Source: Peromyscus leucopus
Taxonomy: Eukaryota; Chordata; Mammalia; Rodentia; Cricetidae
Assembly: GCF_004664715.2 (NCBI RefSeq)
Contig: NC_051069.1
Location: 77,646,647 to 77,710,646 of the forward strand
Direction of reading: 5' to 3'
Length of the DNA: 64,000 nt
Shown here: positions 35,728 to 47,565 of the stretch, one piece after another
How the letters are laid out: each line of letters opens with the position of its first letter
Position numbering within the stretch: position 1 is the stretch's first letter
Made by a program: the position numbers and the translations under genes
Notes under the pieces: generated by a model
What the model was told of the DNA's origin: nothing
The model's database searches: none
The model's input: only the letters and a program-made list of their open reading frames with translations

Positions 35728-37060
35728 TTGAGACAGGGACACATTTATCCCAGGCTGGCTGGCCTCTATGTCACTATACAGTTGAAGTTGACCTTGAACC
35801 CTGATCTTCCTTCAGCTACCACCTGAATGCTGGAAGTATAAGTATATGCCACAAAATGTGAATCAGCTGGATTTATTTTATATTGTTTAAAGGGGCTTTA
35901 ATTGAGGAATAGGGATCCTATGTCTTATTTTGTTCTGTTTTTTTGTTTGTTTGTTTGTTTATTTTCTGGACTATCTTTCTATATTTGAGGATGGCCTAGC
36001 AGCAGCCAAAGCTATCTCCATACACACATGTGCACAATGATAATATTCCCTGAGTGTTTTATAATCATTAGTTGCCAACATGCTCACAGTTACTCTGTAT
36101 TTTTCCTAGATTCCCCAGGTGATATACATGTTCCAGAACCCAGACATATGGTAAGAACACCTTATTGTGTCTTCTATAGAAATACAGCTCTATTTGGGTT
36201 CCATGTGTGTTACTCTTTGAAAGACAGTTTCCTTTGTGGAAGTTAGGTGGTTTTCTTGCCATTGGGTCTCCAGCTCTCTGGTGTTATTAACATCACCACA
36301 TCTATTAAAGTTGAATCATAGAAGCAGTTCCCTCAGAAATTACTTTCCATGCTCTATTAAAGATTTGCTTGCAGTGTTAATGGACTTGGGAAGTACAGTG
36401 CAGGAAAGACTCTTTCCATCTGTACTGGTGTCATATGCAGCACCAGTAGAGCTATATTCCCATTTTCCCTAAGTCATGAAGAGAAAACCAGACCACTGTG
36501 AAATATAAAGTATAGCCCAATCTTAACAATGCTTTCTGTTTTATAAATGTAGGTAGCTTCCAACATGCTAGGAAGTTGTAAGTATCTGAAATCTCTCTCT
36601 TGTTCAGGAAATCTCTTAGTGTTTCCTTCCTAAGAAGCCTGAACCAGAATTCTTTTTGGGAAGAAAGGTTGAAAGTTAAATGAGAAGAAATAGACACTCC
36701 ATGGAAAATCCCAAGAAGAACTGGGGTTAATTTTGTGTGCACTGGCATGGATTCACCTGGTACAATCTGTCCTGATGTTCTTGCAGATATAGCCCAGGTG
36801 GGAGACACAGATGTTGAACAACAGCAGAACATCGACAGTAAACAGAGCTTTCCTGGAGAGTAACATCCTGCCCTACTGGAAACTATAGGAGAGGATCTAG
36901 GACACAGCCATGTTGTACCTTCTGCTTGGCAGGCTGAAGCAGTGGGGAATGTATCAGTGAGGTGCAGATTTGCATGGAGATTTGTATACTACTCCTTCCA
37001 GGCATAATTGTAAAGAGGGATAGAAACAATGACACCAAACCCCACTGTCAGTTAAAGATG
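34310..37060. other. Gene-free stretch with a microsatellite and an inverted B1 relic
   Basis: (AT)n at 35676-35722; an inverted B1-like stretch at 35728-35860; a TTTG-type repeat at 35938-35960. A 126-codon open stretch at 36452-36832 on minus has no domain I can identify. Confidence 0.4.
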
Positions 37061-37062
37061 AT

Positions 37063-37285
37063 TTGGGGCAGTTGGAGGGATGACTCTTTGGTTAAGAGCA
37101 CTGTCTGCTCTATCAGAGGACCAGATTTGAGTCCCAGCACCCATATAGCTGCTCACAATCATCTGTAACTCAGTTCCAGGGCATCTGATGCCCTCTTCTG
37201 GTCTCAGCTGGCCTGCATGCAAGTGATACACAGGCACTCAAATGCAGGCAATACAGATGAAATAAACTTACAAATAAAAATATGA
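37063..37285 (+). repeat. B2 SINE
   Basis: The tRNA-derived head (ggttaagagcactgtctgct), gagtcccagcacccatatag, gatgccctcttctgg and an aaataaac-type tail are all present. Confidence 0.9.
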
Positions 37286-37626
37286 TCTTTCCCACAGCAC
37301 CCACCCTTCCTACCTCTCTTACTTCCAAAGCTCCCAACCTCAGGTTCTAATCAGTAGCTCTTCTTGGAAATAGTGTGTATTCTGATGTAGTCTCAGAAAC
37401 AGTGTACATGTGGTGCTCACTTTTGATTGGTGAGTTGTGATAGAATGAACTGTCAATGGATCACAACTCTCTATAGTCAATGACATGAACCTGAGTACAA
37501 AGGTTTTATAGTGTGGGCCCAACAATGCAGAAGAAGCAAATCCTCTTCTGGCTGGACCTGAAGCACTTGTAACAGTACCTCCATGTTTCTGTTCAGTCTT
37601 TTTTTTCTAAAATCTTGAAGTACCAA

Positions 37627-37813
37627 CTTCTATTTATTTATTTGTTTTTTATTTATTATGTATACAGTGTTCTACCTGCATGTACACCTGTGTGCCAGAA
37701 GAGTGCTCCAGATCTCATCATAGATGGTTGCGAGCCACCATGTGGTTGCTGGGAATTGAACTCCAGGTATCTGGAAGCCAGTGCTCTTGACTTCTGAGCC
37801 ATCTCTGCAGCTC
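37627..37813 (-). repeat. B2/B3 SINE, reverse orientation
   Basis: Inverted B2 landmarks: ccaccatgtggttgctggga and agtgctcttgacttctgagc. The A/T-rich tail is on the left. Confidence 0.88.
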
Positions 37814-38404
37814 TCATTCAATCTTTATATAAAGGGTACTCTATGGGTGGATGGCAGAGTGAGTAGTCTGGCCTCATTGAAGCCTCTTCAAGGAACCAGT
37901 GGAAAGCTGAGGCTGATCTGGTGTGAACTGATATGGCTGTATCTTCTGTAGGCAGAATGAGCCCACAGAATGATGCTTTTGAAGTACAACTCTTGGAGTT
38001 GAGAAAGGTATCAAGTACTGTAGCTCAAGGTAGATAACTACATTGCATTTGGGTCTATACTGTCATGTGTACAAGGTGTCAGTGGGGACAGGAACAGAAC
38101 AACAGCTGTATGTGAGCTCATTTCCAGCCTGTGCTCCTCATACTAGACTGACTTTTAGGGTGAATGAGTCAAAGGACACATTGACACCTATCTTGGAGCT
38201 TCTGTCCACTAGGATTCTGGATTCATAGACTTTCCGGTCATAGCCAGTCATTGTTAGATTAGGTGGACAGCAGGCTGTAAGTCATTCTAATAAATCCTAC
38301 TTCTATATCTATGTATAGACAGATTTGCCTGCCTCTGCTTCATGAATGCTAGGATTATAGGCATGTGCCACCACAGTCCTGCTTCTCTGTGTATTTAAAA
38401 AAAA

Positions 38405-38645
38405 AAGATAAAGAACAGAAAGTTGAGTGGGTAGAGGAAGGGGATGAATCTCAAAGAAATTGCAGTTGAGGTGAATATGACAGAAATGAATTGAACATAT
38501 TCTCAAATAATTATCCAAAAGTTGTTAATGTACATATTTGCTAAAACCACAGATTGATATCATTAACTGTGAAATTACAAAAGGAATAGCGAAAATATAA
38601 GCACACCACAAAAATATTTAGAAATAGTGAAGTGTTGTAGCAAAA
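38405..38645 (+). repeat. Second copy of the segment at 6770-7015
   Basis: See 6770-7015. It ends directly before sequence homologous to intron 3 of TRIM copy B, so it marks the left edge of the block carrying copy C. Confidence 0.75.
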
Positions 38646-39378
38646 TCCTCTTTTTTTTATTATACATGTTCTCACTGTATATCCTAGACAGGATTTATTG
38701 TCCTAGGCGCACACTGGTGATTGCTATAGCAATGTAGCTTTCAATATTCTCTGCGTTAATGTTAGGGGTTTTCCATTTCAGGGATAATCTGTAGGTACTA
38801 AATTTCATAATAACCTTGAAATAAGAAGCTTTTTGAAATTGTGTTTGTAAATTTCCCAATGAACATGTCTTAGTGTTTTGCTTTTGTAGCTCACTTCTCT
38901 GAAAGCCCAAATTCAGTATTTGGTATTTCCAACACTCTTTTTACTTCTTGGATATTATACACAATTGTAAAGAAAGCTATTATTTAATTTCTTCTGTTTG
39001 TAAGTTGTGTTTTTCAGATGCTCTTTAGGAGGTTGGTATTTTAGGTAGGATCCTACTTGGTAGTGCATGATAGCCTCCCACTCACAGTAATTCACAGGCC
39101 TCTAATCATGCAAGCTCAAAGAAAGTTACCTTTTCAGACAGGTGGGGGTTCAAAAGCAATGCACAATCAATACCTATGTCCTTCTCAAATTTTACTTTCA
39201 TCTGATTTCATCAAGAATTCAAATTCTGCCCATCTGATTCATTGGCATTATCCGAAGACATAAATATAATTTACCAAGATAGATAGGTGTGATGGTGACT
39301 GACACTTATGTGAACTTTATAAACAAATAATGCATGCCGTTTCCTCAGAAATCTAAATTTTTCTTTTTTGTTTGCAAG

Positions 39379-40990
39379 GTTTGGACATGTTTAGAAAGTG
39401 AGTTTAGCCTTCAGTGAAAGCCAGGATACCCTGAAATATGCTATGAAATAGAACAATCTGCCATAGCCATATGCAGATACCTTTCTCAGAAAATACTCAA
39501 TTGTTTGTGTATGATGTACTTGGGATTTTTTTATTTGATTTGTTATATTTATGTGTGTGTGAGTGTGCATCCACCTGTGCCATTGCACATGTGCGTGGGT
39601 CAGAGCAAAACTTTCAGGAGACAGTCTTCTTCCATCAAGGGTCCTGAGGATTGAACTCAAATGGTCAGGCTTGTGTAACAAGAGATTTATTTATCCTCTG
39701 AGCCATTTGGCTGTACTTGGAGTGAGGTTTTTCCTAATCACTGTGATGATATCTTTAGCACCAGGTAGATCAATATTATCTTCTCCTTGCAGGAGTGAGT
39801 CAATGCAGCTCTGCATGCCCCAGACTATGAAACCAGAACTCAATGCCCTACCCATCACTTGACTGATTGAAAATTACAACCAGTTCCAAGGTGAGTGTCT
39901 TCACTGATAAAATGACCAGCGGTCCTCTCAATAATGTGATAACCTTTGCAATTATTAAAATATTTTAACTTTCCAGAAACATGTGTATGTAAGTCACATC
40001 CTAATCCTATTTATTCATGTGGTCATCTTACAAATAAACAAAGGTAAATGAAATCCAATATCATGTTGTTTGTGATAGGGCTGGAAGAGAGTATCAGTTG
40101 TTCCTTGAGACATAAAGAATGGTTAAGTAATTCAGGACAGCATAATTCAAATTTAGTGTACTCAGTGATGGAGATATTTGATTATTTTCCTTTAAACTCT
40201 TCAGCAATTAATTTCTTATACTGGATTTTACTCCATTGATTTAAAAAGGCCCACTCCTCTACAGCATCTAACAATTCTGTTTCTTGTGGAAATCCTTGAC
40301 TGTCATGTATTTGAGCCATACTTAACCTCAAGCCTTAGCCTTTTCTTTTTAAAATCCAAGAAGACTCTATGGACCTTTCTCCCCTGAGAAATGTAAATGG
40401 TCATTTTAACTAAAATGTTGATTCTTCCCACAGTGCACATTTTCTTTGAAAACATAACCATTATCCATCACAGGATGAACATATTTAATGCTGTGAGAAG
40501 ATTCAGTTCCAGATTCATAAAGATACATCTGCGGATTATGCTGGATGCAATTTTGCTTCCTGGAGATCACAGAGCTTCATCTCAGGAAAATATTAATGGG
40601 AGCTGGATTGGAAAGACTCTTGGGACTGGGATGTAGAGGTCTCTACGGATTCCTTGTTAAGGAATAGAAACCAACTGATTGAATCTGAGTTGGCATTTCT
40701 TCTTGTGTGTGTATGTTGGGGGGTAATCTTTGCAGTCTCCTCAGCACAAGCCCAGTATTCCAGCTCTATATAGAGAAGCCACTGGGCTGGGTTGGGTAAC
40801 TCCCCGATTGTGAGGATGGATGTTTAAATTTAGGAATGTTGCCAAGAGTTCCCTCATATACTTGTATCCTCCTGACATCTTGAATTATCCTGTCAAGCCT
40901 TACCTCTCCAGTGGCCACATATGAGCATATGAAGCTGTATTCCAGTACTTTAGTACTTTTCAAGTATTTCCTGCTGAAATGATACCTCAT
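39379..40990 (+). pseudogene. Trim43-like copy C: 3'-half relic
   Basis: Only the last exons exist. The 23-nt exon (39379-39398 here) has lost 3 nt and its donor. The 98-nt exon (39793-39890) retains both splice sites but carries a TGA at 39860-39862 where copy B reads Gly. The B30.2 exon (from 40434, acceptor CAG at 40431-40433) is frameshifted, and in-frame stops are present. The RING, B-box and coiled-coil exons are absent to the left, where the block begins at about 38660. This is a dead partial duplicate, useful as an outgroup for copy B: it lacks B's 22-nt deletion. Confidence 0.85.
39540..39715 (-). repeat. B3-type SINE, reverse; also in the paralogous block at 50915-51050
   Basis: Inverted B3 landmarks, a TG-rich segment then ggattgaactcaaatggtc and ctctgagccatttggctg. 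Its presence in both blocks means it pre-dates the duplication. Confidence 0.65.
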
Positions 40991-41323
40991 TTATTGGTAT
41001 GAAATATTAAAAGACTCTTAAATGAAAATATGTTTCCTTTTCATCCATGGTCCACATATTTCCCAAAGAGCACTTCATTTCAATGTAGTTTTTATTTGTT
41101 TGTTTTCACATATTTGCTAGAAGTACTAATTTAAATTAGGTTTAGAGTATAAAAGGGATACTAGTCTTAGGAACTAAGGGTCTAGTTTAGAGTTAGAAAG
41201 CTCTTTTTAACTATGCTCAGAATCCTCAGTTGGATCCAGCACCATAAAAATATGATCTAGCTGTGGGATTCTATTTAATTGTGTCAAGCAGGAACACAGA
41301 TAGGTATTGTACTGGCTAATTTT

Positions 41324-41473
41324 TTTAAATTTTATTTTTTTATTTTATAATTTAATTTAATTTTACATATCAGCCACAGATTCCCCTGTCCTCCCCCTGC
41401 TGCCCCCTCGTTTTCTCTACCCCCCAGCCCACTCCCCATTCACATCTCCTTCAGGGCAAAGAATCCCCTGGGG
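41324..41473 (-). mobile_element. L1 3'-tail insertion with about 15-bp target duplication
   Basis: Inverted L1 end (ttaattttacatatcagcca then cccctgtcc). Flanked by tgtactggctaattt (41309-41323) and tgtgctggctaattt (41474-41488). The paralogous site at 53726-53742 is empty. Confidence 0.85.
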
Positions 41474-41499
41474 TGTGCTGGCTAATTTAATGTTAGTTT

Positions 41500-41990
41500 G
41501 ACCCAGGCTATTTGAATTTTTTGAGACATAGTTTCTCTGTGTAGCCTTGGCTCTCCTCTACATATCCTAGTGGTGAGTTTAAATTTGTGCACCATCAACA
41601 CTTGAAAAAAAACTCTTTTTCTTTCTTTCTTACTTTCTCTCTTTCTCTCTCTCTCTTTTTTTTCTTTCATTTTTGCTTGATTGCTTTTATTTGTTATTTG
41701 AGGTTGGGTTTCTTGGTGTAGCCTTGTCTGTTCTGGACCAGGCTATAGACCAGGCTGTCCTTGAAGTCAAGGAGATCTTCCAGTCTCTGCTTTCCCAGTG
41801 CTGGGATTAAAGGCTTATGTCACCATCACAAGAAAGATACCCCTCTCTTTACTCAGGTTTTTGGTTCAAGACTGGGTTTCTCTCTGTAGCCTTGGTTGTT
41901 GTAGAACTTGAACTGTAGACCAGGCTTGCCTCAGACTCACAGAGGTCTGTCAACTCTGCCTCCCAATTCCTAAGATTAAAGGAGTAAAAA
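41500..41990 (-). repeat. Cluster of degraded inverted B1-type SINEs
   Basis: Repeated inverted B1 phrases (gtttctctgtgtagccttgg, gctgggattaaaggc) with polypyrimidine tracts at 41618-41668. Paralogous SINE relics lie at 53760-54095. Confidence 0.65.
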
Positions 41991-42014
41991 ATCCATGGTT
42001 GGCCCACAATTCTT

Positions 42015-43150
42015 TTTCTTTTTTATTAAGAAAATTGTTCCCTTAGTTGTACACAACAATCAAACATTCCCCTCTTCCCTCCTCTCACCCCCCAGCCTCC
42101 CTTTCCCATCCCACCCCCAGTCTTTTCCACAAGAAGGCAAGGCCTCCCATGAGGAGGCTCATCCAGTAGAGGCAAGTCCAAGCCTATCCTCCTGCCTCAA
42201 GGCTACACAAGGTATCCCATCAAAGGTAGTGGGCTGCAAAATGCCTGCTCATATACCAGGGATAGATTCTGATCCTACTACCAGGGTGCCCTTCCAAACA
42301 GATCAAGTTACACTACTGTCTAGCCATGCAGAGGGGGACCTAGACCAGTCCCATGCAGGCTCCACATTCATTGATCCAACTTTCATGAATTTTCATTAGT
42401 TTGGTTTGGTTGTCTCTACAGGTTTTCCCATTATGATCCTGATGTACTTGCTCATAAAATCCCTCTTCTCTCTCTTCGACTGGACTCCTGGAGCTCTGCA
42501 TGGTGCTTGGCTGTGAATCTCTGCATCCATCAGTTACTTGAGAGAAGCTCTCTGATGACAGGGTATTCACAGGTCTGATCACTGGGCTAAGCCAGTTCAG
42601 TTCAGGCACCCTCTCCACTGTTTCTAGTACTCCAACTGGGGTCATGCTTGGGGATTCCTGGCAACTTCCCTAGCACCAGGTTTCTTTCTATTCCCATGTA
42701 TCTCCCTCTATCATGGTATTTCTTTCATTGCTTTCCCACTCCATCACTGTTCCAGCTCAACCATCCCATTTTCTTATATTCTCATCCCATATCCCATACT
42801 CTCTCCATTTCCCACCCCTCATCACCAGTTAACTCATGGAGATCTCATCTATTTCCCCTTCCCATGGAAATCCATGCATCCCTCTTTGGGTCTTCCTTGT
42901 TAGCTAGTTTCTCTGGAGTTATGGGTTGTCTGATTATTCTTTGCTTTACATCTATATGTGGGTACCATATCATGCTTGTACTTCTGAGTCTGGGTTACCT
43001 CACTCAGGATGACATTTTCTAGTTCTATCCATTTGTCTTCAAATTTCCTGATGTCATTGTTTTTCTCTGCTGAGTTGTATGCCATTGTGTATATGTACCA
43101 CATTTTCTTAATTCATTCTTCAGTTGAGGGGCATCTAGGTTGTTGCCAGA
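42015..43150 (-). mobile_element. 5'-truncated L1, reverse orientation
   Basis: The T-rich tail is at 42015, then inverted 3' UTR, then the inverted end of ORF2 (42900-43150). Flanked by cccacaattctt (42003-42014) and cccataattctt (43151-43162). The paralogous site near 54100 is empty. Confidence 0.85.
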
Positions 43151-43960
43151 CCCATAATTCTTCAGAGATCCTGAAAGGACAGTTATCAGATTCATATGGA
43201 AATACAAAAAACAAAACAAAAACAAAGAAACCAAACAAACACAAGTACAAACAAACAGGCAAAAACTCAGGAAAACTTAAACAATCATGAACAATAAAAA
43301 ACTGTTGCATATATCACTATCATTGTTAAAATTATGTTAAAGAGCTATAGTAATAAAAATCTGTTTGGTGTTGACATAAAAAGAGACACATTAATCAATG
43401 GAAACAAAATGAAGATCTACACATAAATACATAAACTTATGGACAATGGACACCGGAATTTTTATAAAAAAAAGTAAAAAAAAAACCAATATTAAAATGA
43501 AGACAACATCTTTAACAAGTGTACCTGGTCAAACTGTATGGCCTCATATAGAAGACTCTAAATACATCAATATTAATCACCATGTATAGAACTCAACCCT
43601 AAGTAGATCAAAGACCTCAGCCGAATACATTGTATATTATAGAAAAGGAAGTGGGGAATAGCCTTGACCTCACTGGAACATGAAAGATTTCTGAAAAGAA
43701 CACCAATAGCACAGGCACTAAGAACAACAATTAATAAATGGGACCTCATGGAACTGAAAAGCTTCTGTTTGTCATAGGACACCATCATTGGGACAAAGTG
43801 GCAGCCTACAGAATAGGAAAAGAAGTTTAACTACTACACAACCAATAAAGGGCTAATATCTAAAACATATAGAGAACTAAAAAGACAGAACAGCAAAGAA
43901 AACAATTAACCCTGTTATAAATGGAGTATAGATCTAAACAGATAATTCCCAAGGGAGGAA
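43151..43960 (+). mobile_element. Old L1 ORF2 fragment, shared with block B
   Basis: Decayed ORF2 C-terminal sequence (agattcatatggaaatac onward), orthologous within the duplication to 54105-54475 and 56676-57250. Many stops. Confidence 0.8.
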
Positions 43961-43979
43961 ACACATCAACCTCCACTTC

Positions 43980-45170
43980 TGGATGCCTTCATCCTGTAGC
44001 CTCCCTCCCTCATCATGATTAGGATCAGGGAGCTCCACATAAAGCTTAGTTCACATCCCAAATTTTCCTGAAATGATCCAAATCATCGAACTTCTTTTGC
44101 CCTAGGGTTCTCAAAGGCAGATTCTAAAAGGCTTCAACCAGGCTTAAGGCTTTCCAGGATCTGGCTATGACTTTAGAGGCAGAGAAAATTGCCTAAGGGG
44201 AACTAAGAGGCTCCATCTCCTGTTCTCCAATCAGGAATCAGGTAACACCTGTTACTGTAGTGATTTTAATTCAAACACTAGGAAGATGCTACATAGAAGC
44301 CACAGCATGAATGATAGCATAGGTCATGACCCATCAATAGGATTCCTGCTCATTCCAGTTAGGAATAATCCTTATCTGAACCATATTTATAGCTAGAAGT
44401 CTAAATAAACTTTACATACAGGAAATCTTCATCAGTCTGACAACTCCAGTACCCTCACCTAGTACTTAATGTGTAAGTTACATGCAATATTATCATCTTT
44501 CTTATCAATATTTTACACACTCCTTGGAATCTGTGTTAAGATACCCATTATGGTTCCTTGTGCTCTCTAAATACTAAACACATCTCAATGTTGACAATTT
44601 GCATAACAAATTATACTAAACACATTTTTCTTAGTCTTATTAGTAGTTATTCATATCATTGCCTTGAACATACAATCCCTGAAACAATTTATCCTTGATT
44701 TCGTGTACTGTTAAAGTGAACAATACATTAGATTTCAGATCAAGTAAGAAAAACCTAGACATGCTTATTTACAAGAACATAGAAAGGAAGCGATCAGCAC
44801 TATAGCCAGACACTCACAGAATTCCGTAACTGGACAGAATATTAAAATGAAGAGATCATGGGGATCTGAAATCCAACAGATACTTCTATATCCTACATCA
44901 ATGGCACCACAAATATTGTGGAAGTGGGCTCAGAAAGACAGTGAGAGCCAGAATACCAGGAAGTGTGCTGTGAAACAGTCTCTCCTAGAAATGGCTGCAA
45001 AAACAAGACCAGAACCATGAATATATTGATATGAATATGGGAAATTTTGAGAGTCCTATCCCTAGACAAAGAATTAGGCTCTATTAGGGATGAGCTCCCT
45101 GATTGTCCAACACAAAGTGGTCAGCCCTTCTGATAGCTATTCCTTGTTGTCAATTTGACTACATCTGGAA
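43980..45170. other. Gene-free stretch
   Basis: I see no exon, SINE or LTR that I can support here. Confidence 0.4.
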
Positions 45171-45242
45171 TTGACTTAAACCCAGTGTAGCAACCACCCT
45201 GAATCTAGAAGAACAAAACTAAATGAATATGGGCACACATGC

Positions 45243-45247
<5 letters not shown>

Positions 45248-45306
<59 letters not shown>
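45248..45306. repeat. (GA)n microsatellite
   Basis: About 58 bases of pure AG repeat. Confidence 0.97.
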
Positions 45307-45308
<2 letters not shown>

Positions 45309-45387
45309 GGTTCAGTATACAAAGCTGGATGTATGAGCTTCTCTTCAGTATAATTTGAAATCTGTAGCATAAATTTTAAAAGTTCTT

Positions 45388-45795
45388 ATTAATAAAATCA
45401 AACCTGAGCCAGGTATTGGGGTGAACACTGGAAGATCATAGAGACAGAATAGCCCACAGCCATCTCACCTTGCCAGTTTCTCAGCTGATTCTGTTTCCTC
45501 AGAATGGAAGCCTCTGAGTCCTCATCCAGAATGAATCTCAGCTGACCTGCTGCTCCAAAGCCTGAAACCTTAACCAGCTAAAAGATTCTAGTTTCTGGTC
45601 TTCACGCCTTATATATCTTTCTGTTTTTGCCGTCACTCCATGGGATTAAAGGCTCACTGCTTGGGATTAAAGGCATTTGTCAACATGCCTGGCTGTTTCC
45701 AGTGTGGCCTTGAACTCACAGAGATCCAGAGGGATTTCTACCTCCGGAATGCTAGGATTAAAGGTATGAGTGCCACCATTTTCTAGCCTTTGTAT
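45388..45795 (-). repeat. Probable rodent LTR-like interspersed repeat
   Basis: The stretch from aaaatcaaacctgagccagg through cacgccttatatatc to two gggattaaaggc motifs matches a repeat I recall as common in rodent genomes. It includes SINE-like pieces. Family and ends are uncertain. Confidence 0.4.
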
Positions 45796-45806
45796 CAAGT
45801 GGCTGT

Positions 45807-46272
45807 TGTAGATGAAACCAACTGTCTTATTAAATAAGAAACACACCAATGCAAAGATGAAAGCCAAGAGATCAGAGCTAAGAGATTTACCTGCCTGCTA
45901 AAGCTAGCCTCTTGAGCCAAGAGACCTCTCAGAAAAGAGACCTGCTTCTTGTCTCTTTGTCTTTATATAGACTTTCTGTTCTGCCTTCTCACTGGTTGTA
46001 AAACCATCCACATGTCTGCCTCGTCACTGTCTGTTATATAGCCCTCCAGGTCTTCTATGGTATTGAGATTAAGGGCGTGTGTCTCCAATGCTGGCTGTAT
46101 CCTTGAACACACAGAGATCTACCTAGGTCTGCATACCAAGTGCTGGGAATAAAGGCGTGTGCAAGGAATGCCCAGCTCTGATATGGCTTGCTGTTAGCTC
46201 TGACCCCCAGGCAACTTTGTTTATTAACATACAAATAAAATCACATTTCAGTACAAATAAACTATCACCATA
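45807..46272 (-). mobile_element. Solo LTR of the same family as the 14878 provirus, 6-bp target duplication
   Basis: The reverse complement matches the provirus LTR along its length (the tactgaaatgtgattttatt, ggggtcagagctaaca and cttatttaataagacagttg stretches). 466 bp, flanked by ggctgt at 45801-45806 and 46273-46278. It is older and longer than the provirus LTRs and keeps a longer embedded B1 segment. Confidence 0.88.
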
Positions 46273-46604
46273 GGCTGTTCTGTTTCTGAACCCAGATAAG
46301 TTTATTAAGGTGCACAATATTTTAGAGAACACAATACCATCACAGAAATCCTCTCCCAAAATAGGCTCTTATACCAGTGAAGGGATGAACTTTTCAGTGA
46401 GAATGAGGGCAAGAAAATAAAGAGCAAAGAAGTGAGAGTTTCCTTATTCCATGTCCTTTTGTATAGGCTGCCTTCAGCTAAGATTTAAGTTGGATTGCCA
46501 CACCTCAAGCATCTGAGTTTTGGTAGGGCTTCCCACTTCAAATGATTCAATCAAGAAAATTCCTTCACAAGAAAAATCAGAGACACTTGGGTTTTAGTTA
46601 ATCA

Positions 46605-46770
46605 AATATTTTTTTTTTATTCAGACCTGGTTTCTCTGTGTATTGTTGGAGCACAGATTTGAATTCATTTTGTAGATCAGGCTAGCCTCTAACTCACAGA
46701 GATCTCCCTGCCTCTGCCTCCAGAATTCTAGGATAGAAGGTATGTGCTTCAATATGTGACGGCCTGGCTT
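46605..46770 (-). repeat. Inverted B1-type SINE
   Basis: Contains ctggtttctctgtgtattg and aactcacagagatctccctg with a T-run at the left end. Confidence 0.75.
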
Positions 46771-46784
46771 CCCCAAGTATTTAT

Positions 46785-47007
46785 TATAAAAAGAAAAGAA
46801 CAGACAGTTGAGTGGGTAGAGAAAGGAATGATCTCAAAGAAATTGCAGTTGAGGTGAATACGGTAAAAATGAGTTGAACAAAATTCTAAAGAATTTTTGA
46901 GACTGTTTTAATGTTGATATTTGCTAAATTCACAGATTGATATCAATAATGGTGAAATTATAAAAAGAAAAGCAAAAATGTTAGCACACCATAAAATATT
47001 TAGAAAC
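46785..47007 (+). repeat. Third copy of the segment at 6770-7015
   Basis: Includes cagttgagtgggtagagaaa and ends atatttagaaactg, directly abutting the L1 monomers. Confidence 0.8.
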
Positions 47008-47540
47008 TGCCCGACTTCCCTTCTGGACCAGAGGTGAGTATCCGGGTCCAACCCGGACCCTATCCCTGGGCCCCAGCCACTCCAGGAAGACCTGCCCAAC
47101 TTGGCCACAGGTTCTGGCCACCAGGCGGGTCCCCTTCTAGCCCCACTGGGAGGGATCCCCTTTTCCAAGCCCCCCGGCAGCCCCTGCAATCTCCTTTCCC
47201 TGCCCCCACGCCCATCTGCCCGAGACCCCAGCCACTTCCTGAGACTTAGAGACCTGACCCCAGCTCCCATCCTGCCCCTGACTTCCCTTCTGGACCAGAG
47301 TGAGTATCCGGTCCAACCGACCCCATCCCTGGCACCAGCCACTCCAGAAGACCTGCCCACTTGCCACAGGTTCTGCCACCAGGCGGGTCCCCTTCTAGCC
47401 CCACTGGAGGATCCCCTTTCCAAGCCCCCCGGCAGCCCCTGCAGTCTCCTTGCCCTGCCCCCACGCCCATCTGCCCGAGACCCCAGCCACTTCCTGAGAC
47501 TTAGAGACAGGCCACCAGCTCCCATCCTGCCCCCGACTTC
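47008..47540 (+). mobile_element. Two tandem L1 5' UTR promoter monomers without an L1 body
   Basis: Two GC-rich units of about 265 bases (about 47008-47275 and 47276-47540), each starting gacttcccttctggaccaga and containing gcccccacgcccatctgccc and ccagccacttcctgagactt. The same unit begins the L1 at 59319. No ORF1, ORF2 or A-tail follows; unrelated intron DNA starts at about 47545. L1 monomers act as RNA polymerase II promoters in rodents. The second unit has many 1-base losses against the first. Confidence 0.85.
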
Positions 47541-47565
47541 TTCCCCACCATGATAAACAATATCT

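Larger units (their letters stand above)
38660..43960 (+). repeat. Duplicated block C; paralogue of 50010-57250
   Basis: The order of matching landmarks is the same in both blocks: tagctttcaatattc, gaggttggtattt, the TRIM exons, and old L1 ORF2 near the right end. Each block has its own later L1 insertions. Confidence 0.88.

Noticed and set aside
36452..36832. 126-codon minus-strand frame
   Set aside because: No domain, no splice context and no repeat in the paralogous blocks; taken as chance.
43100..43300. Twin-primed inversion junction at about 43150
   Set aside because: The reverse and forward L1 parts are separate events: the reverse L1 has its own target duplication and block B shows the empty site.
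47034..47553. Long open frames on both strands (150-205 codons), also at 59289-59708
   Set aside because: They lie in GC-rich L1 5' UTR monomers. Openness on both strands reflects base composition and the Pro/Arg/Gly-rich reading is not a protein family.
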